Positions 56,010-64,000 of a DNA stretch of 64,000 bases are shown piece after piece. The number at the start of each line of letters is the position of its first letter. Within the stretch, counting starts at the first letter, position 1. Under the pieces are notes generated by a model, which did not search any database, was not told the DNA's origin, and saw nothing but the letters and a program-made list of their open reading frames with translations. The position numbers and the translations under genes are program-made. Source of the DNA: Marinobacter salarius (GTDB lineage Bacteria; Pseudomonadota; Gammaproteobacteria; Pseudomonadales; Oleiphilaceae); the NCBI GenBank assembly GCA_000831005.1, contig CP007152.1, positions 3,162,001-3,226,000 on the forward strand. The letters run 5' to 3'.

Positions 56010-57563
56010 CTACTGTTTCTGGCCAAGCCCGGAATCCGGGCCGATGGAATAGGTCCAGGTCTCGGTCAGTGGCTCATTATCAAGCAGGAGTTGTCCTCGG
56101 AGCACCGGAGCCTTTTCACCGACGGGGCGCACCAGCATCGACAGTCGCCAGGTGCTATCCGCCTCAACGTACTCAACGAAATGCTCTATGATCTCAACGG
56201 CATCGCTGTTTCCGCTGCCCTCACTGACTTTACTGACGATGGCTGCATTGGGCTTGAGATCGTCCAGTGGCCCCCCTGCAAAATCAACAATGATTCGGTA
56301 GGCCCCCTCTTCCGTGCCGCCTCCGGGACGATTGCCATCTCCAACAAACGTTTGCAGCGCACGCCCGGTGTCCTGCCCGGATACGTCCTTGTCGCCAAAA
56401 CGAAGGCTGTAGGCAAACGCCCGATGGTCACCCTGCTTTACTGGCTCCTTCGGTTTCCAGAAGGCAACAATGTTGTCGTTGGTTTCCGCGTTGGTGGGGA
56501 TTTCAACCAGCACGACCTCGCCGTTCGACCATCCCTGCCTTGGCGCAACCCACGCACTGGGCCGTTTGTCATATCGAGCCTCGGCGTCCTCAAACTGGTC
56601 AAACTGGGTATCCCGCTGCATCAAACCGAAGCCAGCCAGGCGATCAACCTGAAGGTAGCTGAGCCGGAGGCGCGATGGGTTCGTCAGAGGGCGCCACAAC
56701 CATTCGCCCGCGCCCTGGTCATGAATCAGCAGTCCGCTTGAGTCGTGCACCTGGGGCCGCCATTCACCCCGGGGCCTGGCAGTATTTTCGCCGTAGTAGA
56801 ACATCGACGTCAGTGGCGCCAGGCCCGGTTGGTCCACCGGGTTGCGGTAGAACAACTCAGCAGTGACATCGATACGTGTGGTTTTGCCAGGCTGGATATC
56901 GAAACGGTAGGCGCCGGCGACGCTAGGGCCGTCCAACAGGCCGTAAACCCGCATACGTTCACTGCCACCTCCCGGCCGTTCAAGCCAGAATTCAACAAAC
57001 GATGGCACCTCCTCTCCGGAGGGCAGTCCGGTGTCTATCGCTATACCCCGCGCCGACAGACCAAAGTGATTGTCGGCACCCACGCCCCGGAAGTAGCTTG
57101 CGCCGGCGAAGACCAGAAACTGATTCTGTTCGTCGCCACGGCCCATCGGGTACGTGAGCTTAAAACCTGAATATCCCAAGTCTGCGGGAACCCTTTTGGC
57201 GAGTTCCGGGTCCGGGAAGCTGAAGCCGGATTTATCAAACGGGATGGGTGTGACGCCGTCGGCATCCACCTCATTCAGCTTGACCGTGTGGGTGTAATAA
57301 CTCCCCGGCGGCACCATCATCACCTGGAATCGGGAGCGTCCCTCGCGCCAAAGGCTGGCCTGCGGATTGAAGCGGATGGATTGGTAGTCTCGGTAGCTCA
57401 GGTTCCTGAGAAACCCAGGCACCGGAGGTGGCGGCTGATACTCACCTTCAGCCCTTGCTTTGGCCTTGTCCACTATCTCCCTGAACTCAAGAGCCCCCGC
57501 CACATGGGCGTAGAGCAGCCCCGGCAATACCAGGCCGATCAGCCATCGTTTCCCTGAATGCAT
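56010..57563 (-). CDS. opgG: Periplasmic glucan biosynthesis protein OpgG
   Basis: 517 residues from the ATG at 57563 (MHSGKRW), preceded by GAGGTGGGA; an upstream in-frame start is less likely. Sec signal peptide ending near VAGALEF. MdoG domain: FLRNLSYRDYQSIRFNPQ, SGFSFPDPELAKRVP, GLSARGIAID, FRPQVHDS-type block (WRPQVHDSSGLLIHD) and GEWLWRPLTNP. Needed for beta-1,6 branching of osmoregulated periplasmic glucans. First gene of the opgG-orf-opgH-opgD operon. GalU, encoded 1.7 kb away, makes the UDP-glucose these enzymes need. Confidence 0.93.
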   Translation of the reverse strand: MHSGKRWLIGLVLPGLLYAHVAGALEFREIVDKAKARAEGEYQPPPPVPGFLRNLSYRDYQSIRFNPQASLWREGRSRFQVMMVPPGSYYTHTVKLNEVDADGVTPIPFDKSGFSFPDPELAKRVPADLGYSGFKLTYPMGRGDEQNQFLVFAGASYFRGVGADNHFGLSARGIAIDTGLPSGEEVPSFVEFWLERPGGGSERMRVYGLLDGPSVAGAYRFDIQPGKTTRIDVTAELFYRNPVDQPGLAPLTSMFYYGENTARPRGEWRPQVHDSSGLLIHDQGAGEWLWRPLTNPSRLRLSYLQVDRLAGFGLMQRDTQFDQFEDAEARYDKRPSAWVAPRQGWSNGEVVLVEIPTNAETNDNIVAFWKPKEPVKQGDHRAFAYSLRFGDKDVSGQDTGRALQTFVGDGNRPGGGTEEGAYRIIVDFAGGPLDDLKPNAAIVSKVSEGSGNSDAVEIIEHFVEYVEADSTWRLSMLVRPVGEKAPVLRGQLLLDNEPLTETWTYSIGPDSGLGQKQ

Positions 57564-57699
57564 GTAGGTCCCACCTCGAAAAATGTCCATCGACTTTTTA
57601 ATGTAGCACCTGCGACGGGCGCCGTCTCAAGTGACATCTTCGTAAGGCAGGCTGGCCACAGGGAGCCAGAGAGGCATCAGAGAGGAGTTAGGGAAGAAA

Positions 57700-58875
57700 T
57701 CAGATACCCATGGTGAGAGAGAACCGAACGTCCGGGCGTTCGGGCATCGTCATGGCCGTCGTGGAAGCACGAATCATACGGCCGACGCTGACATTGGCCG
57801 TGAACGCACGGCCCTCGAACTTCAGTGAAACCTGGCCAGCACTGGCCCGGCCGTGGCGGTCGGACTGGGTTTCGGAGTATGGAACCCAGCCGTGCAACAC
57901 CGCAAAATTCACGCTGGAAAGTACACCATCCATAAATGGCATCTGCCACGAGGGGCTGGCAGTATCCAGGCGCAACCAGCCACCCTGAACAACCGACACG
58001 GATTGGCCGTTAAAACCGGCCATCATGGAGGGACCGGCCACGGTCAGATACTCCGACACCGGAAGATCTTCATCAGCGAACTGGTAACGGCCGTGAATCC
58101 GCCACCGCCAGCGATAGAGCTCCTGTTCCAGCGAAGCGGACATGGCCACTTTGTAGAACGCGTCTTCGCGCCCGACATCTTCCTTCAACCGGTAATCGGT
58201 TGCACTGTACTCGCGACCGCTCACCGCCAGAAGACCAGTGCTGGCCTGCAAGCCACCCCAAAGCTCATGACCGCCCTTTGCCTTGACGCCAACTGAGGAC
58301 AGTTCGTAACGGCTCTCTGATACCAGGCTACCCTTCTCCAGAGCGCGGCTGTCCCGCCCGGTATGGCGGGCAATACCATCAAACGCCAGACCAAATCTTG
58401 AAAACAGCGGACGACTGGCCCCGACGCCTACAACACTGGATTCGCCACTGGCGTTGTAGCGCCTGTCACCACTGGTAATGGCACGGCTGTAATATGAACT
58501 TCCGGTTTCCACGGTGACTTGGTTGGCTCCGGCGGGAAAGCGGTACCGAAACGACGTGGCGTTGGCGTCTGAGCGGTTTTTGTGGGACCGGGCATCGCGA
58601 TAGTGAAACCCGATTGCATCGCTGCTACCGACCAGGCTGTCAGCAGACACACCGATGTCTCCGTCCATTCCGTCGCTGTTCAGGGAGGTTTTGCCGGAAA
58701 ACTTCAATCGGGATCTTAGCCAGTGTTCACGCTCATCGCGAAACGCATTTACGGTGCCCTCAAAGTTATCGGCGTAGGGTTTCCAGCCATTACGCAACCA
58801 GGAACCCGATGATTCCGCGTACAAAGGTTGGCTGAGAACGCACCAAATCAGTGCGAACAACAGGGAATGTCTCAA
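57700..58875 (-). CDS. Outer-membrane beta-barrel protein, ShlB/FhaC-like barrel without POTRA
   Basis: 391 residues with signal peptide (LLFALIWCVLSQPLYAES). The rest is alternating beta strands. The region LPVSEYLTVAGPSMMAGFNG followed by GGWLRLDTASPSW resembles the C-terminal barrel and lid-loop area of two-partner-secretion/Omp85 transporters. There is no room for POTRA domains before it. Function unknown; ends in FSLTMGI rather than a clear C-terminal Phe. Upstream of opgG on the same strand (about 135 bases), so it may be co-transcribed. Confidence 0.5.
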   Translation of the reverse strand: MRHSLLFALIWCVLSQPLYAESSGSWLRNGWKPYADNFEGTVNAFRDEREHWLRSRLKFSGKTSLNSDGMDGDIGVSADSLVGSSDAIGFHYRDARSHKNRSDANATSFRYRFPAGANQVTVETGSSYYSRAITSGDRRYNASGESSVVGVGASRPLFSRFGLAFDGIARHTGRDSRALEKGSLVSESRYELSSVGVKAKGGHELWGGLQASTGLLAVSGREYSATDYRLKEDVGREDAFYKVAMSASLEQELYRWRWRIHGRYQFADEDLPVSEYLTVAGPSMMAGFNGQSVSVVQGGWLRLDTASPSWQMPFMDGVLSSVNFAVLHGWVPYSETQSDRHGRASAGQVSLKFEGRAFTANVSVGRMIRASTTAMTMPERPDVRFSLTMGI

Positions 58876-59240
58876 TGTTTCTGATCCTGCCAGTGAGCGC
58901 CGGCCGCCTGTCGCTGCGAATACCGGTTATTCTTAAAAAATCGTCACTGCGGAATGTATTGCATTAACGCCCTTAAATCCATCACTGGTTGCCAAAATTT
59001 ACAAAGTTAATCTTCATAGAAAACAGATGATTACAAAGACCTCTGAAAGTTTTTTCTATAGATTTCAACAGGCCGGAGGTATTGAGAACTGGTACCACTT
59101 ATTACCAAATTCTACATTTCGCTACCGAGGCCTCCATTTGGGTCACTAACTTGGTTACACTTGGCACAATTCGTGAGTCAGCCTACACGGACGACTGACT
59201 TCAAACAGGCCGTGACCGAAACGAAATAAGGACGAACGTT
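58876..59240. other. Divergent intergenic region before galU
   Basis: 365 bases between the barrel gene and galU. It is AT-rich at 58930-59060 and holds promoters for both directions. A TTGGCAC at about 59160 resembles half of a sigma-54 site but lacks the downstream GC. No RNA gene or repeat recognised. Confidence 0.4.
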
Positions 59241-60077
59241 ATGATCAAAAAGTGTCTCTTTCCCGTTGCCGGGTATGGCACCCGCTTCCTGCCGGCCACC
59301 AAGGCCATGCCCAAGGAGATCCTTCCCATTGTGAACAAACCCCTTGTTCAATATGGCGTTGAGGAAGCCTCTGAAGCGGGCGTTCACGAATTCGGTTTCG
59401 TCACCGGTCGAGGTAAAAGGGCCATCGAGGATCACTTCGACATCAGCTATGAGCTCGAGCACCAGATTGCCGGTTCGGGCAAGGAAGACCTGTTAACCTC
59501 GATCCGGGAACTGATCGACAACAACTCGTTCGCTTTCACCCGCCAGAGCGAAATGAAAGGTCTCGGTCACGCCATCCTTACTGGTCGCAACCTTGTCGGC
59601 GACAGCCCATTCGCGGTCGTACTCGCTGATGACTTCTGCGTGGCCGATGGCGCCGAAGAAGGTGTACTCGCCCAGATGGTCAAGCTTTACAACCAGTTCC
59701 GCTGCTCCATCGTGGCCATTGAAGAAGTACCGGAAGATGAGACCCACAAATACGGCGTGATTGCAGGCGAGTCCATGAAAGACGGCCTCTATCGCATCAC
59801 TGACATGGTCGAGAAACCCGCCCCGGAAAATGCCCCCAGCAACCTGGCGATCATTGGGCGTTACATCCTCACGCCGGACATCTTCGACATCATCGAGCGC
59901 ACGCCCCCGGGCAAGAATGGTGAGGTTCAGATTACGGATGCGCTACTGGAACAGGCGAAGAACGGATGTGTTCTGGCCTACAAATTCAAGGGGCGCCGGT
60001 TTGACTGCGGCAGCATTGACGGGTTTGTGGAAGCGACCAACTACGTTTACGAAAACATCTACAAGAAAGGTAAATAG
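59241..60077 (+). CDS. galU: UTP-glucose-1-phosphate uridylyltransferase GalU
   Basis: 278 residues, full length. N-terminal nucleotidyltransferase signature KCLFPVAGYGTRFLPATKAMPKEILPI, then GLGHAI, VVLADDFC and RITDMVEKPAPENAPSNLAIIGRYIL. Makes UDP-glucose for exopolysaccharide and periplasmic glucan synthesis. AAGGACG precedes the ATG. Ends four bases from the convergent regulator gene. Confidence 0.95.
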   Translation: MIKKCLFPVAGYGTRFLPATKAMPKEILPIVNKPLVQYGVEEASEAGVHEFGFVTGRGKRAIEDHFDISYELEHQIAGSGKEDLLTSIRELIDNNSFAFTRQSEMKGLGHAILTGRNLVGDSPFAVVLADDFCVADGAEEGVLAQMVKLYNQFRCSIVAIEEVPEDETHKYGVIAGESMKDGLYRITDMVEKPAPENAPSNLAIIGRYILTPDIFDIIERTPPGKNGEVQITDALLEQAKNGCVLAYKFKGRRFDCGSIDGFVEATNYVYENIYKKGK

Positions 60078-60081
60078 GCGC

Positions 60082-60498
60082 CTATTTGCCGAGGATTTGC
60101 AGGATCATGCGCCGGTTTTCGCCGGAGGTTTTCCGGAACCGGCGCAGCAGTTCCATTTCCTCCTCTGAAAGTTGAATCCGGCTGATTTCACGCTCCAGTT
60201 CTTTCAGGGCCGTTGACAGGTCATCGCCCTGGCTGAACGCCAGGCCTGGCAACTCCAACTGGCCGGTGTCCCCGGCGTCGTCCAGATCCAGCAGGTCTTC
60301 CAGTGGGGTTTCCGTCTTCAGGCAAAAATCCAGTAACTCGGTGACACCCGGCCATGCCCGCTGCCTCGCATCAGTCGATTCCCAACTCACCACCCGCGCC
60401 TCGTCCACTCCGCACATTTCTGCCACGTCCCCGCACGACAACTGCCCGGCTTCCCGAATCTGCCGCAGGCGGCGGTTAAAGGTTTGCAGGTACCGCAT
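60082..60498 (-). CDS. XRE-family helix-turn-helix regulator
   Basis: 138 residues from the ATG at 60498 (MRYLQTFNRRLRQIREAG). An open extension to 60849 crosses the promoter region of the divergent gene and is not protein-like. Helix-turn-helix at residues 9-45 (SCGDVAEMCGVDEARVVSWES), then an acidic middle and a C-terminal helix ending RKTSGENRRMILQILGK. Cytoplasmic regulator with unknown target. Divergent from the RibD-like gene. Confidence 0.75.
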   Translation of the reverse strand: MRYLQTFNRRLRQIREAGQLSCGDVAEMCGVDEARVVSWESTDARQRAWPGVTELLDFCLKTETPLEDLLDLDDAGDTGQLELPGLAFSQGDDLSTALKELEREISRIQLSEEEMELLRRFRKTSGENRRMILQILGK

Positions 60499-60632
60499 AG
60501 GAGTGTTCTCTGCCGTGGTTAGTCTTGTGGCCTGATGGCACTTTCGGTGACTCAAACCGGAAATGTAACGTACATATAGCTTTACACACAATCTACCTAT
60601 AATGAATCCATAAGCAACGGAAATAACTTGGT

Positions 60633-61504
60633 ATGGCGGCAAAAGCACTGGATAAGAACACCGCATGGGAGCTGGTACTGGACGCAGTGAACCGCAGCAA
60701 TGTGACGCTTTCATTGCCAGGCAGTGATAAGCCAGCACTGGATATTGGCCAGAACGGCGAATGGGCACTTCGACTGCCAGCAGAGCTCGGCGCACGGGAC
60801 CTTCTGTCGGTTTTCCTGCCGCTGTGCTGCCCGGTTGCTCAAGGCTCACGCTCGCGGGTTGTCGGCCAGATGGGGCAGAGCCTGGACGGACGTATCGCCA
60901 CGGTGACCGGCGCCTCCAAGTTCATCAATGGCGAAGATGGCATTACCCACCTGCACCGCTTGCGGGCAGTGTCGGAAGCGGTCATTGTCGGCGCCGGAAC
61001 TGCATCCACCGACAATCCCAGGCTGACGGTTCGCAAGACGTCCGGCATTAATCCGGTTCGGGTGGTGATTGATCGCAACCATCGGGTACCGGACAGCCAC
61101 CACTTGTTCAGCGATGAAGCATCCCCAACACTTCGCCTCGTCGCCGGGGACTACCACGCTGGCGATAAGCTGGCACCCCGCCACGGCGTAACAGATGTGC
61201 CTGCCTCGGGCAGAATGACACCACGGACCCGGCCCATATACTCGCGGTTCTCGCGGACTTTGGTCTTCGCAAGATTTTTGTGGAGGGCGGTGGGCTTACC
61301 GTGTCTGAATTCCTGAATGCGGACCTGCTCGACCGGCTGCATGTCATGGTCGCCCCCATGATCATCGGCAGTGGGCGCCCGGCGTTTTCACTGCCGGAAA
61401 TCAAGACACTCGACAGCGCCCTGCGCCCGAAGGCCCAGATGGTGGATCTGGGCAGTGACATGCTGTTTGATCTGAATTTCAGCCACTCGAGTGTCGGCGA
61501 GTGA
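60633..61504 (+). CDS. RibD C-terminal / dihydrofolate-reductase-family protein (frameshifted as sequenced)
   Basis: About 291 residues when one G is restored in the GGG near 61208. The RibD_C fold starts near residue 78 (VVGQMGQSLDGRIATVTGASKFI, then GAGTASTDNPRLTVR and NPVRVVIDRNHRVP) and ends with KIFVEGGGLTVSEFLNADLLDRLHVMVAPMIIGSGRPAF. These NADPH-dependent reductases act in riboflavin synthesis or on related substrates. It lacks the deaminase domain of RibD and is far from other rib genes, so the substrate is open. Ends convergently, overlapping the next gene by 26 bases. Confidence 0.78.
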
Positions 61505-62482
61505 ATACGAACAGCACGCCCGGAAGGCTGGACAACAGGACCGCCAACCCGTAGCCGACACTGAGTGCAACGCCCTGCTCGGCCGGCATTCCAGCCATAG
61601 GCCAGAGCAATGCCGCAGCGCCCTCGCGCATTCCCCAGCCAGCGACGGTAACCGGAATAGCCATGACCAGCAGCAGAAGACTGCAAAGAGACACCAGCAC
61701 CAGGGCCATGTACGGGTCAGCCCAATAACCCGCTCCCAGAGCCAACAACGAAAATACAGCCAGGTAACTGGCCACCACACCGGCGGAGGATACCAACTGG
61801 ACACCCAGAGCCGGCCACCTCAACAGAGCCTTGTGCAAGTCACGCCGAAGCGCATGGACGTAGCTCTTCCCGCGCTGCCAAAGCCTGGCAATCAATACCA
61901 CTGTCGCAACCAGGACGGCCAGCAACAACAGCGCCCGTTCGCCGTAGCCGGTAAAAGCCTCAAGCATCCCGTATCGGGACCCTGCAAGCCAACCCCCCAG
62001 CTTAGCGCCACCGCCACCATTACCAGCTGGCCAGACAATCGTTCGATCATGACAGCATGAGCAGACGCAAGACGGGCACCGGAGTCGAGACTGTGACGCC
62101 AGGCCCTATTAACATCGCCCATCACCCCGCCAGGAAGCACCTGATTGAGAAAAGTGGCAAGGTAGTACTCCCGCACCGCAACAGCCATGGGCAAGACCAA
62201 CCCAAGTCGCCGGGCGGTGTAACGCCAGCGCCAGGCTGAAAGCACCACCTGCGCAACGGATACCACCATGGCTGCCAATAACGACAGTAATGAGAACTGC
62301 GCCAGTTCCCGCCAGAGCACGCCCAGATCCAGGAAGTAGCCAGTCGCCAATAGCAACAGCAGGGTGAAACCCCAGCGCAGGTAACGGGTTCGGAGCAGGC
62401 GTCGCACGTCAGGCAACGCCGTCTCTGGCTGGCCGGGCAAACAAGTCTTCATGTTCCACGCGGATTGACAGGCTCTGCTCAT
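61479..62482 (-). CDS. LPG-synthase-like transmembrane protein, AglD/UPF0104 family (frameshifted as sequenced)
   Basis: About 334 residues after restoring one G in the G run near 61996; eight or so membrane segments. Family blocks: YYLATFLNQVLPGGVMGDVNRAWRH (glycine-rich loop), AVMIERLSGQLVMV and the C-terminal TVAGWGMREGAAALL. Such proteins are lysylphosphatidylglycerol-synthase membrane domains without the transferase half; some are lipid or glycolipid flippases. An ATG at 62452 is an alternative start. Linked to the methyltransferase/GT4 genes upstream, suggesting a small glycolipid cluster. Confidence 0.75.
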
Positions 62483-62491
62483 CAGCCTGCT

Positions 62492-63487
62492 TCAGACGCA
62501 GCCAAACCAGCGCTCGGCCCGCTGACGTTCGCTCGGCGACTGTTGCATCACCGCGTCACGCCAGCCCTCAAGCAAGGCGCGCTGAAGTGCACTTTGAGCA
62601 GGCGTCAGGCGCCACGGGCTTGGAGCAACAGACACCTGATAGTCCCGCAATTCGAGCTGTTGCTTGAGGTAATTCGTCGCCGATGGCCCCAGCGCGGCGC
62701 CAGTCCCCTTATCGTTGTGCTGGTGCTCGTTGACGGTCTCGCGTATCCAGTCGTCGTCCTGGTCTGCCGGCGACAGCTCGACATTCCCCGCGTAACTCAG
62801 AACGATAAACACGCCGGCATTGTGTCTGGTGGCGGCTACCGCCAATGCCTCTAGCCAGTCTTCCGACATCAGGTCTATCAGGGCCGAAGCTGTGATCAAC
62901 CGGGTGCCATCCGGAATCTGCCCGGCAAGCCGCTTGGCGTTCAAGTGACAGGCATGGGCTTCCAGCGGGACATCAAGGTGTTGCAGGCTTTCTCCGGCGA
63001 GGGCAAGCAGGTGTTCGTCCTGGTCCAGTAGCACCCAGTACTGGGGTACCGTCATGGCCGGCACAAGGTAACGGGCGTTGGAGCCAGTGCCGGTACCCAG
63101 ATCCACCACCAGCAGTGGTGGTGCGTGATGACCGCTCAGAACGACCGGATGACAATAGTCCTGTTCCGCCCAAACCAGCACCTCCGAGAGCAACTTCTTG
63201 TTACGAGCAAGGTGGTCTGCCGGCTCACGCAGTGCCAGCCAGTCGCTGTCGAAGGTGGTAGGGTCCGGTGGCGGCAGCAGGTCTTCCAGTGCACGCTGGA
63301 AGTCAATGGCGGTACTCTGCCAGCTTCTCAGGGAGCGCGCCGCCTGCTGTGCCTGGGTAGCCGCCTCGCCAAGCGCGCCGGGGTTAGTAAGCCAGTCTTC
63401 CAGGCACGCCCCGCAACCCTGCGACATCGCCGGCTGGATACTGCCGGACGCCAGGCCGCAGGCCTGTGGTGGAAAGGGCACCCCCAT
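62492..63487 (-). CDS. Class I SAM-dependent methyltransferase, in frame with a glycosyltransferase tail
   Basis: Open for 331 residues. The methyltransferase proper begins around FDSDWLALREPADHLARN (base ~63260), with the SAM motif I VVDLGTGTGSNARYL and VLLDQDEHLL. The first ~75 residues instead look like the C-terminus of the GT4 gene upstream (LEDWLTNPGALGEAATQAQ, SLRSWQSTAIDFQRAL). I find no ATG, GTG or TTG at the expected methyltransferase start, so it is either a GT4-methyltransferase fusion or a lost boundary in error-prone sequence. Substrate unknown. Confidence 0.65.
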   Translation of the reverse strand: MGVPFPPQACGLASGSIQPAMSQGCGACLEDWLTNPGALGEAATQAQQAARSLRSWQSTAIDFQRALEDLLPPPDPTTFDSDWLALREPADHLARNKKLLSEVLVWAEQDYCHPVVLSGHHAPPLLVVDLGTGTGSNARYLVPAMTVPQYWVLLDQDEHLLALAGESLQHLDVPLEAHACHLNAKRLAGQIPDGTRLITASALIDLMSEDWLEALAVAATRHNAGVFIVLSYAGNVELSPADQDDDWIRETVNEHQHNDKGTGAALGPSATNYLKQQLELRDYQVSVAPSPWRLTPAQSALQRALLEGWRDAVMQQSPSERQRAERWFGCV

Positions 63488-64000
63488 CCGTGGTGATCAC
63501 CGGCAACCCCGCGGCAATCGCCTCATCAATCACCATTCCATACCCTTCGTAAACGGACGGCAGCACAAAAACATCAGCGTTACGATAGGCGCCGGCAAGC
63601 TCAAGGTCGTCCAGCTCCCCCAAAAGACTGATCCGATGTTCAAGCCCCAGGTTCGCAATGATACCGCGAAGCTCGTGGGCATAGCGCTCGTCGCGATCCA
63701 GCGAGCCTGCCAGGGTGCAGTGCCATGAACAGTCCCGGAGATCACTTAACGCTTCAACCAGATGGTGCTGTGCCTTGCGCGGCGACAGGTGGGCAACACA
63801 GAGCAGATGAATCGTGGGGCCCTGGGCTCTTGATGGCTGGGTTTCAGCGCCAATACCGGCAATGGTGTCGGCGCCCGGCTCAACCACGCGGATGGCCGTG
63901 GCCGGTACGCTGTAGTCTTTCAGTCGGTGCGCGGTGTGGGCACTGGTCGTGATGACCCCGGCCACCTTTGACAGCGCCCGACGCTCTACCCGGAAAAGCC
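63384..64000 (-). CDS. Family 4 glycosyltransferase, partial at the window end and frameshifted
   Basis: The frame is open to the window edge, so the N-terminal half lies outside. GT-B C-terminal blocks: IHLLCVAHLSPRKAQHHLVEAL, ISLLGELDD, FVLPSVYEGYGMVIDEAIAAGLPVITTDGGA. The frame breaks near 63410 in a CCCC run; removing one base carries it into the frame of 62492-63487, which supplies the missing C-terminal helices. Probable cytoplasmic sugar transferase with the LPG-synthase-like protein and methyltransferase as neighbours. Confidence 0.72.
   Translation of the reverse strand, partial: LFRVERRALSKVAGVITTSAHTAHRLKDYSVPATAIRVVEPGADTIAGIGAETQPSRAQGPTIHLLCVAHLSPRKAQHHLVEALSDLRDCSWHCTLAGSLDRDERYAHELRGIIANLGLEHRISLLGELDDLELAGAYRNADVFVLPSVYEGYGMVIDEAIAAGLPVITTDGGALSTTGLRPGVRQYPAGDVAGLRGVPGRLAY

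Noticed and set aside
59150..59180. Possible sigma-54 promoter before galU (TTGGCACAATTCGTGA)
   Set aside because: Ten bases after the GG comes GA, not GC, so the -12 element is missing.
60499..60849. N-terminal extension of the XRE regulator to 255 residues
   Set aside because: The extension runs over the promoter region and the 5' end of the divergent RibD-like gene and has no family similarity.
1..64000. tRNA, rRNA, riboswitch, insertion sequence or phage attachment site
   Set aside because: I looked for cloverleaf-like segments, transposase motifs and long terminal repeats in the intergenic gaps and found none that I can support by eye.

Overview
The window looks like a chromosomal segment of a marine gammaproteobacterium, most probably Marinobacter or a close relative. 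The basis is gene content: a complete exosortase (XrtA/PEP-CTERM) exopolysaccharide locus, a GntR-controlled methylcitrate operon with the AcnD/PrpF pair, and an opgG-opgH-opgD glucan operon. This is family recognition, not a database match. I see no tRNA, rRNA, CRISPR array or insertion sequence.

Layout. 1-9385: end of a PrsT-like TPR protein, a PA14/Ca-repeat lipoprotein, exosortase A fused to an EpsI domain, a FemAB/GNAT-like protein, a Wzx-type flippase and two GT2 glycosyltransferases. 9365-19197 (minus): a three-gene operon made of a very large secreted protein (four malectin domains, Ca-binding repeats, PA14, complete galactose-oxidase-type copper radical centre, kelch and YVTN propellers, C-terminal di-haem domain), a small YtkA/FixH-like protein and a separate MauG/CcpA-like di-haem peroxidase. 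19362-32077: polymer-specific glycosyltransferases, Asp/Asn hydroxylase, Wzy-like polymerase, secreted proteins, deacetylase, CapK-like protein and acyltransferase, several of them AT-rich. 32082-40103: the conserved XrtA exopolysaccharide core (GT2, DUF3473 deacetylase, TIGR03016 outer-membrane protein, degenerate tyrosine-kinase-like ATPase, Wzz, Wza, initiating sugar transferase). 40297-44563: three PEP-CTERM proteins, each with a sigma-54-like promoter, interleaved with prpD. 44623-51894: a RelE-type toxin-antitoxin pair, then prpF, acnD, prpC, prpB and their GntR regulator. 52023-58875: opgD, opgH, a small ORF, opgG and an outer-membrane barrel. 59241-64000: galU, an XRE regulator, a RibD-like reductase, an LPG-synthase-like membrane protein, and a methyltransferase/GT4 region running off the end.

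How it fits together. The locus initiates, builds, flips, polymerises and exports an exopolysaccharide, while XrtA processes PEP-CTERM proteins. Good GG-N10-GC (sigma-54) motifs lie before all three PEP-CTERM genes and also before the giant oxidase gene, so the oxidase operon may belong to the same regulon and act on the secreted polymer. This is the most interesting system here.

Quality caveat: at least 16 frame breaks fall in 12 otherwise well-conserved genes, nearly all explained by one missing base in a short homopolymer. I read these mainly as sequencing or assembly indels and annotate the affected genes at full length.
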